DNA from: Mantis religiosa
Lineage: Eukaryota; Arthropoda; Insecta; Mantodea; Mantidae
NCBI GenBank assembly: GCA_030765055.1
Contig: CM060947.1
Coordinates: 59,918,235-59,982,234 of the forward strand
Direction: 5' to 3'
DNA: 64,000 nt
The notes under the pieces were generated by a model. The model had not been told where the DNA came from. It ran no database searches and saw nothing but the letters and a program-made list of their open reading frames with translations. The stretch's first letter is position 1. Every line of letters begins with the position of its first letter. Positions 50,001 to 59,500 of the stretch are shown here, piece after piece. The position numbers and the translations under genes were made by a program.

Positions 50001-53000
50001 GTAAGGATTAATAGGGACTTTACCTTGTATGTGCAAATTCTTGACATTCCAAAGCTGTACGCTCAACAAAATGCACATGCTGTGGTGTAGAACAAATGAA
50101 GATGATGATTCCATCACGAGCTGCTATATGAGCAGTAAAGTTGAGGGCTTCCCGTAAAAGCGTTGCTGTCAAGTCGAGATTGAAAACAACATGACCTAAT
50201 CTTGTTCCCAATACAAATGGCTTCATGTATTTATCCAGGGAACCTTCACGATGCCCAAGATGCACCTGTGCATCAAACAGGTCCTGTGTTGTAAACAAGT
50301 CATGGACACTGAAGAAATCAGGGTGCTGCAGTGCCTCCAATTCCACTGAAAAACAAAGACAATGATATATGAGCTGAATCTTTCCTGGCGGCGTATATGT
50401 TCTAGACGTTCTCGGGTTTCGAGCCAGGTAAGCAGATGTTGAGACATCGACGTTTCGGGAGCGTACATCTCTCCCATCTTCATCTTCATCTCAACGTCCT
50501 GAAGATGGGAGAGATGTACGCTCCCGAAACGTCGATGTCTCAACATCTGCTTACCTGGCTCGAAGCCCGAGAACGTCTAGAACAAAGACAATGATATCTT
50601 CACTAAAGTATCTTAACTGACAATCAGAGTTGCCCAGGCTGTATCTATAGAATAAAAGGTAATCTGAATGAAGTGGAGCAGTTCCACACAAAAACTCAAT
50701 TACAAGGTTTCATATATAAAGCATTGAGATTCATTAAATTAAAAAAAGTATCTTTAGAAAAGGGATGTGTGTGCACATGTCTGAACAGCAATACTCAGAA
50801 ATTAAAAGTTAAATATCTTCCAAGTATGTGACAAGTACTTTTAAAAACTCTCCCTCATACCAAATTATTTGTTGTAGGAAACTCAAAAATGTTTAATTTC
50901 TCAAAAAGACTAATTTAGATATTTTATAAGTCCTCAATAATCATTGCAGTGTATGACCACAGTATGAGCAATGCAACCAATCTGTACTGTTTGCCACAGC
51001 AAAGGAAGTCCCTGGAGAATGAGTGCAGGGGGATTGGAGAAGGTTCCAACACTCTACCTCGACATGCTTATCAGTCAGGTCAGTTCAGTTCAGTTACACC
51101 CCATTCAAAAGCATTCTCACACTTTCTACTTTTGAGAATAAATCTTCTTGGCTTTTGTGTACAGAGCAAATAGAGCTCTTGTTTTTTTTTTTTTTTTTTA
51201 ACGGTACTGCTCCTTATGTAGCATGCATTCTTTGTCACACACATTTACTGTCCTGTCTCACTGTATTGAGGTGTCACATTTCTTTCATGAAATTTCTTTG
51301 AATTGGTGAACAATATATACTAGCAAATAGCTTAAAACTGTTCCAATAAAAATTTATGATAACCTTCTATGCTACATGAAATTATTAGGTAATCCTAATC
51401 AACATAAAATCTTAAACTAGTGATATATTTGTGGTCAATGTTCCATTGCTTGTCTGATCGGGAAAGCTAGTTCACACATCTTCGGCTACATTCGTAAAAG
51501 TTGAAAGTTCGTGCACGCGTCATATGCTCAATGTCTCACATGACTCTTAGCTTCAGTCTGAATTGAGCATTCTCTGGTGCATGTAGTGCTCTTGTGTTCA
51601 TTACAGGTCTACTCTAGTTTTTACAGTGCGGAATGTTTGATGTTAAAAGAAAACATGTGAACTTCAGCATAGCCCAGAAGTTGGAGTTAATAAATAAACT
51701 GGAAAATGGAGCATTTGTTGCACATGTTTGCAAGTTGTAGGGAGTAAAAAGGCAGATGGTTTCTGACATACGAAAAAGCAAAGAAACATTTCTTCAGTTT
51801 TCGCTGAAATATGTGGATAGTTCGAAGACTAGATTGGCAGATAGGAAGTATGTGAAATTAGCAGTACACCAACAATTAGAGAATGCTGTGTATAAGTGGT
51901 TCTTCAACAGCATCATCAGTAGTGTGGGGTTGCAAGCTGCAGCTGATAAATTGGCTAAGCACATCGGTGTGCAATTTAAGACAAGTGATGGCTGGTTATG
52001 GCTTTTCAAAAGCAGTGAATCACTTAGAGCTGATACTGAACAAATCGTGCCATTTTGTAGTCATCAAATGGCTCTAATTGAATCAGAAAACCTCTCTTTG
52101 TCTCAGCTGTATAATGCAGATGAGACTGGTGTCTCAGTAGCTAGATGGTAGCATGTCCGCCTCACGTTCAAGAGGCACCGAGTTCAAATCTCGGTTAGGG
52201 TGAGTTACCTGGATAAGGTTTTTTTCCAGGGTTTTCCCTTATCCTGATAGACGAATGTCCGGTAACTCTAAGCTCCACGTACTCCGGACTCATTTGAGCA
52301 TCATTTCACCCACTTCTTTCATTGTCCGATATGACTTCTGTCCCTGCAAACAGTCTGGTAAGTACATATGAAAGCACATTTGGGCGAAAAATAATGAACG
52401 GATTTCTGCACTAGTTTGTGCAAATGCTGCTGGTTCACATCGTCTAACACCAATGGTGGTTGACAAAGCAAGAAAGCCTAGGTGTTTAAAGAATATTCTT
52501 AATCAATTGCCAACCATTTATTCCAACTCAAGGAATGCATGGTTTACTTCTGATATTTTCAGTGATTGGTTTTTTAAACCACTTTATACCAGAAGTATGA
52601 TCATTTCAAGAAGAGGTCCTTAAAATCCCAAGCAATTATGTTAAACCCATTCTACTTTTGGACAATGTGCTAGCACATCCTAATGCTGAGACGCTGGTTT
52701 CTAGGGGTGGAAGAATAAAATGAATTTTTCTCCCCCCAAATTCGACACCACTACTACAACCAATGAACCAAGGCATCACTGCAGCTTGTAAAAGATTGTA
52801 CAAGTTTCTTGAAGAGATTATGGTCATCTTGGAGCAAGAAAACGACAGTGAAAATGTAACGCAAGGAGCTAGGACACTGGAAAATTTATGGGCTTATAAG
52901 ATCAAACCCATCATCTTTAACTTTGCTGCAGCTTGGAAAGAGATGAAAACATCAGCTAATGGGTGGACACAGTTATTTGCATGTGTTCTACTAGAGGATG

Positions 53001-53495
53001 AAGATAATGACAGTGATAAAGCTTTGAAATGTGTACATAAATTATCTGTAATAAGAGACCACATGGATGATGTGATTTCTTACATGGAAAGATCTTCAGA
53101 CCCACAAGTGCTAGCCTATTATAAACATTTTAGTTTCGCTCCTTAATCATAAAGAAGTAATCTCCAAGGGAAGCAAATGGCTATTGACAGTTTTCCAAAC
53201 CCACTACTTCACAGGGAACTACTTCTAACCAAGAGTAAATTATGTAAAGTAAATGGTATGTACCAAAAAATAGTTTCAATTACTTTTGCTTCATTCATTC
53301 ATTTAGCGATTTAACAGACTTTCAATTTTCCGGACAACTCCTGGCCCTTTTAGGTCCACTAACCCGAGAGTTTACTGTACTCATTTCTCTTATATGCAAA
53401 CATTTTTAATATCCTATATTTTTCAAAACATGAAGCGGAAGCGGATTGCATGTGATGGCAATTTGATGATTTACATTACTGTTGACCTGTGTGTG

Positions 53496-53543
<48 letters not shown>

Positions 53544-56500
53544 GTTCGTGCTTGAAATGGTAACGGTTTACAAATTTTCATACCTTAATACATGATATAA
53601 GATTAAAGAAAGAAGAATAAAAAAAAGCCAAGTATACTACTGGAGAAGGGTATCACTGATCATGATTCATTTGCCATAAATGTATGATGTGTTCAATATC
53701 CCTGAGCTCTACTCATGAGGGGACCCAATGAACAGACCAGTAAATCAATTTGAAATGAGTACATATTAGTCGATAAGATAAACATCATTCAAAATTATAC
53801 AAATATATTTGTGGAGCACATTTTCTGATTTGCCTGTTCACTTTGACTAACCTGTATTTATTTCAAGTGTAAATTGTCTGTTCTGTTCCAATGTTATGAA
53901 CTGGTATGTGAAAGGGAATTTCTGACTTCAAATTTGAAATTAGGACATCTGAATTAGTAAGTACATACTTTCAATTCAAGGCATGAAAAAATTTAAAGTA
54001 TAGTTGTACAGTGTAATCAATGTTTCTACAACTAAGCAATCCAAGTTATGAAAAACATAGAAGCCTACTTCAGCAACAGTTGACCACGTGATGTACAAAA
54101 TAACAACTCAATTTTCTGTGATTAGCAATAAGGTAACAATTGCATTATCAGAGTATATTACATTATAATGCTAATTCTATATTTTAACAACTTGAATGGT
54201 TTATTGAAACTAGGTAAAGCAAGAACCTCATTAAACTACGGAACTATATTGTGGAAGAATATGATAGTATTAAAACTCACCAGCCAATGCGGTTAATTTT
54301 CTTCCACGTGTTTGTTTGATATTTACTTCATTTTTACAGTAAAAACATAATGGTGTCGTCACTTTCTTTAATCATAACAGTAGCACTAGTTTGATTATGC
54401 AGTGCTGGTAGCTTCAGTGCATGCAAGTTTCCACTGTTGACAATGCTCCAGCCAGATTCATATCTACCATTCTCATAGCAGACGGTGGCCATTTAAGTGC
54501 AGGATAAGCAAAGCTTTTTTTTCTATTACACACTCCTTAACATTACTAAGTTTTCTCACAGGCTTTATCGACCATTTTCTCAAATGTGCTTTCCCAATTA
54601 ACTACAAATTTCTGTTAAGGTACAAATTAAGCTTAAAAATCACGCAAAAGTAGCGGATTTTATTCTAAATTCCTATAGTAGTATGTTTGGTAAATGATAA
54701 TGCTATTGGTATATTTAATTTCTCAAAGGTTTGTGCATTGGTGACACTTAAAAAAGTTAAAATAAAATGGCTGAAAGTGTACATTGCTCATTTTACATGG
54801 TCCTTGCAGCCCAGAGGAAAATGCTTAAAACTCCAAGGAACCAGCTTCTAATTTCAGGTATTTGTAATATGCTTGGAATACACTTACTGAAACATTAATT
54901 CACGTGATCACTACAGAACTGAAGTGATATTAAACAAAATATCAAACAGCCTTCAATAAACAACTATGCATCGTGCAAGATACTAAATACAACACTGTTT
55001 TCAACACTTCCATGAAAGGAAAAGTAATCAATTACTTTGAGAAGCATTGTCAGACATTACAACTCTATGCATCTGTACAACCATCTGGAATCAAGTGAAT
55101 AACCATTCCAAACCAAAGCCAAGATCAACAATGAACTAACAATTATATTTTAGTTAATTGATGGAAATTAATCATTTCTCCACACTAGCCGTATATAGGC
55201 TAAGGTTTTTGATAGAGTCAACATGAAAAATTCAATGCCATGGCCGGGATTTGAACCACGGTAGCTCAATAGGTTTGAGCAACTGGACGGAAACCAGGAT
55301 ATCCGTGGTTCAAATCCCGGCCATAGCATTGAATTTTTCATGTTGACTCGAACAATTATATATTCCCACGGTAGAGATGTTATACCTGTTCTGAAGAACA
55401 TAGATTGTATAAATGTCCAGAGTTCCTAAAAATGAGCTGCAATGAAAGGTTTAATCTGATCAGAGACAGTAAAGGCTGCAACAACTGTCTTAGTTCACTA
55501 CACTTGTGGAAGGCATGCAATTCCAAATGTGCATGCAGAATGTGTAATAAATATCAAAATTTGGTCATCAGGAAGACAAAAGTAAAAGAATCAACACAAG
55601 ATAAGCAGACAATGCCATAATACAATACAAACCGACTGGTGATGTGAACCACAATCTTCCTATCACTCTCTCAGAAGTGCTTCTAAGAACTTCTCAGCAC
55701 GGTTCTAGTCAAGGTCAAGGCCTCAAATGGACAATTCCATATCCTGTGCGCTGTACTGGACAGTGGCTCCCAGAGCAACTTCGTCTCGGAGCAAGCAGTG
55801 AAGCTTCTTAAGCTAAACAAGAGAAGAACAACCTTTGTTTCACTGCAAGGATTCGGTGATCTCACTTCCAAGGCCGATTCATCAGTAGATGTCCAAGTAC
55901 ATTCACTGTCAGCAATTTCCAACTCCAGATTGAATGCATAATACTTCCAAGAATGATGGGCAATATTCCTGAATCATGCATTAGCTACTAGGAATATCTC
56001 AAATGATATTCTCGCTGATCCAGACTTCCATCGTCTTCACAGTACTCGCTTGCTCATCGGAGCTCAGTTCTTCATGCAGCTATTGAAGGAGGGAATGCAC
56101 TCAGGATATCCAACTCTTCAGGAAAGTTATCTTGTGCGAACGTAAGCTTTCATGGCCGGAGTCCATAATACAATTGTTTCCGGGCTGTTTTGCAGTGGTC
56201 TGTTGGAGTAAGAACCAAACGTTTCGTCCATAACTACGGTAAACATCATCATAGGCGCTGTTGAAGCTTTCTTGCAGAGAGTTTGGCTGCAAGAAAGACC
56301 ACGGCAAAAACAGCCTGGAAACAATCAATTGTATTAAAGTTATCTTGGATGGATTCTGTATGCTGAATATCCACAGCAACTCAAGGTACTGTCTGCCCAA
56401 AAAAAAAAGAAGAAAAAAAAAAAAACAAGTGATGCATGAGGGAGAGAGAGTTTGAACTGCTTATCTGTTCTGGTAGTAGATCTGTTTATTATGAAATGGT

Positions 56501-59500
56501 TGTATGAGAGTGCATATGAGTCACCCATGCTGCCAGATCTAATGCTGGTTTCAGTAAATGCAATGATAGGTATTATGCATGGGTGAGATAGGCAGCAACA
56601 CTGTGTATTTTAGATGAACCTAGCATCCTTATTATATCTGGACAGCGAGCATAAACACAAGTGATTACGTTACACATTCCTCTACCTTTTCTTATGTTCA
56701 GTGGACAGTTGGTTTCAGTAAATGCAATGATAGGTATTATGCATGGGTGAGATAGGCAGCAACACTGTGTATTTTAGATGAACCTAGCATCCTTATTATA
56801 TCTGGACAGCGAGCATAAACACAAGTGATTACGTTACACATTCCTCTACCTTTTCTTATGTTCAGTGGACAGTAGACACAAACAATAGGCAAGAACACAA
56901 GTCCCTTTTTCATCAGATCTGATCACAATCTTGAGAATCAGATTAAATGAGTCTGGACCCTGGAGGAGATAAACCACGTGATACAGTTGCCAGAACACAA
57001 GGCATGTGAAAACACTTGAGAAAACTGCAAAAGCACTCAGCTTCGACAAGCACTCAATTTTACGAGTGTACAAGAGGCTTGGACATATAATCAAACTTCA
57101 TTCCATGTCGTTTGAATCAGAATACTATATGGCTAATCATGCAGTTCACAAGAATTCTACCAGCATGACAAGACAAGAGTAGTATTTGACGCCCATGCTA
57201 AAACCGACAATGGTGTAGCATTATATGATATTTTACTGGTGGGACCCACTATACAAGATGACTTATGTTCTTTAATCATTCGCTTTTGTATGCACAGAAT
57301 AGCCTTCACAGTCAATATAAGAGAAAATGTGCAGATAAGTGAGAGTACACCCAAAGCATCAGTCATTACCATGCATAGTGTAGAGAGATAATCCTAAAGA
57401 TAAACTGAAGTCATACACGCTTACAACCGTTATTTGTGGAACATCATCAGCTTCGTCCTACTTGGCCACACAATGTCTCCAATAGCTTGCAGAGGATGAA
57501 GCTACTAGATTCCCTTGACAGCTTCAGCGCTACGGAGTAATTTTTATGTTGACAACAGCATGTCGGGAGCACAGACTCCGGATTAAGTCATAGAATTGTG
57601 ACTCGAACTTCAAAACTTTCTTCAGCTCAGAGGTTTTCAGCTGTGAAAGTGGTGTACTAACGTCCAGAATTACTTAATACAAGAAAACTTGAATCCCAGC
57701 ACACATTAATTAATGGTGAAAGCAACATGGTCAAAACACTGGGCTTGACTTGGGATCCAACAAGTGACTAGTTCATAATTAATTGTGGTCTGAACTCACA
57801 GGGCTTAAATACAACAAAGCCTAACTACTCTAAAGGTGTTGTTCTATCATATTCATATTTATTTATTTCATCCTTAAGATCATGTTTACATGATATGGAA
57901 TCCATAATAGCATTTATATTTGATCCACTAGGACTATTAAATCCTGTTATACTTTGCAAGATTTTTATGCAGCGCCTTTGACAAGAAGGTTCTGGATGGT
58001 ACGACCACTTATCAGAAAACCTACACGACATCTGGAATGACGTACATCACTATCTTTGCTCAGTTGCATCAGAATTCAGCAATTTGTGCTGAGCAACAGA
58101 ATAGTAAAGAGTTTTGAAATACATGGATTATGTGACCCCTCTCAGAATGCCTATGGTGCTTCAGTTCATATTAGATCTGAATCTGAAGAAGGCAATGTTC
58201 TTACATGTCTTCTTTCCGCAAAATCAAGAGTTGCACAACAGAAGCAAAGCTCAATTCCCTGCCACAAACTATGTGGCGCACTCAACTTATCTTGGCTCGT
58301 CAAGAAGATGCTTAAAACACTGCACATCCGACCAGACGAGCAGAAGGTTGACGAAGCAAAAGGCATAGGCAAGAATTTTCACGTTTTGCAACCAGAGCCA
58401 TACTCATAGAAGTCATATCTGATCTGTCAACGAGTGCATTCATGGCAGTGTTAGGTTGTTTCACCTCTCACCGACGCTGCCCTGCTAATGTGTACGACAA
58501 TGGCACTAATTTCATCGGTGCATCGAGAAAAACAAAAGAGTTCCAGGAATTTCTAAGGAACCAGGAAAAGAAAATAGTAGACAATGCAGGAGAAATGGAC
58601 GTCACCTGCCATTTCATTCCTCCATCTACTACTTATTTTGATGGTGTTTGGGAGGCCATGGTAAAGGCCTTCAAGTATCATCTTTGACGAACTATGGGAA
58701 CAAGAAAATTCACATTTGAAGCATTATCTATCGTTGTACTTCAGATCAAAGCCTGCTCGAGCAGTCACCCTCTACGCAGACTTAGTGATGACCCAACAGA
58801 TTCCAACTACCTCACTCTTTCACTTTCTTATTGGTGACTACCTCACAGCACTTCCTGACTACACTTTTGAGGATCGTCCCATCAATAGCCTTTCCCAGTG
58901 GAGACAGACCCAAAAAAAGACCAAAGACTTTTGGTGCACATGGCATAAGGACTACCTCAATACATTACAGCAGTGTAACAAATGGACAAGGGAACACCCC
59001 AATCTACGTTCAGGCGATCTTGTGCTAATAAAGGACAATACCTTACCCCCACTCTGATGGAGAAGGGCACTAATAAAGAAGGTTCATCTCGGTGATGATG
59101 GCCTTGCTACCATAGCTACTGTCAAAACCAGTTCTGGTGTGATCATACGTTCCATCCAGAAACTGTATGTCACCAGGAGCAAATTAATATTAATATTATG
59201 GAATGTGGAAATGTAGAGTCAGACTGAAAAATTCAATGACATAGCCGGGATTTGAATCAGGTTGCCTACACATGGCCAGTGTGAAAGAACAATTAATTTC
59301 CATTATGGAATGTATTTGAACATTGTAAATATTTAATTATGCCATTGTCTAACTTTTGCAAAAGGCAACTGCCCTTTGGTGGCGCAGTATGTTCAGTGAA
59401 TTATAATGATTTTGGTATATTTTATTTCTCAAAGGTTTGTGTATTGGTAATACTGTTAAAAAAGTTAAGTTAAAATAAAATGCTGCAATAATTTTGCTAT

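Larger units (their letters stand above)
55380..59190 (+). mobile_element. BEL/Pao LTR retrotransposon relic (gag-pol)
   Basis: The order fits BEL/Pao. The gag zinc fingers are YKCPEFLKMSCNERFNLI and CNNCLSSLHLWKAC (55,405-55,620). The protease has CAVLDSGSQSNFVSEQAVKLL (about 55,745-55,810) with an Asp-Ser-Gly active site. The RT has VVFDAHAKTDNGVALYDIL and VGPTIQDDL (57,177-57,265), then FYVDNSMSGAQT (about 57,543), where the catalytic YVDD has lost its second Asp. RNase H has SFEIHGLCDPSQNAYGASVHI (58,100-58,165). The integrase has YDNGTNFIGA and PPSTTYFDGVWEAMVKAFKYHL (58,490-58,685) and a C-terminal LRSGDLVLI. Many frame breaks; LTRs not found. Confidence 0.85.

Noticed and set aside
53488..53541. 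CRISPR-like or satellite array
   Set aside because: It is a simple GT microsatellite; no array of spaced repeats exists anywhere in the window.
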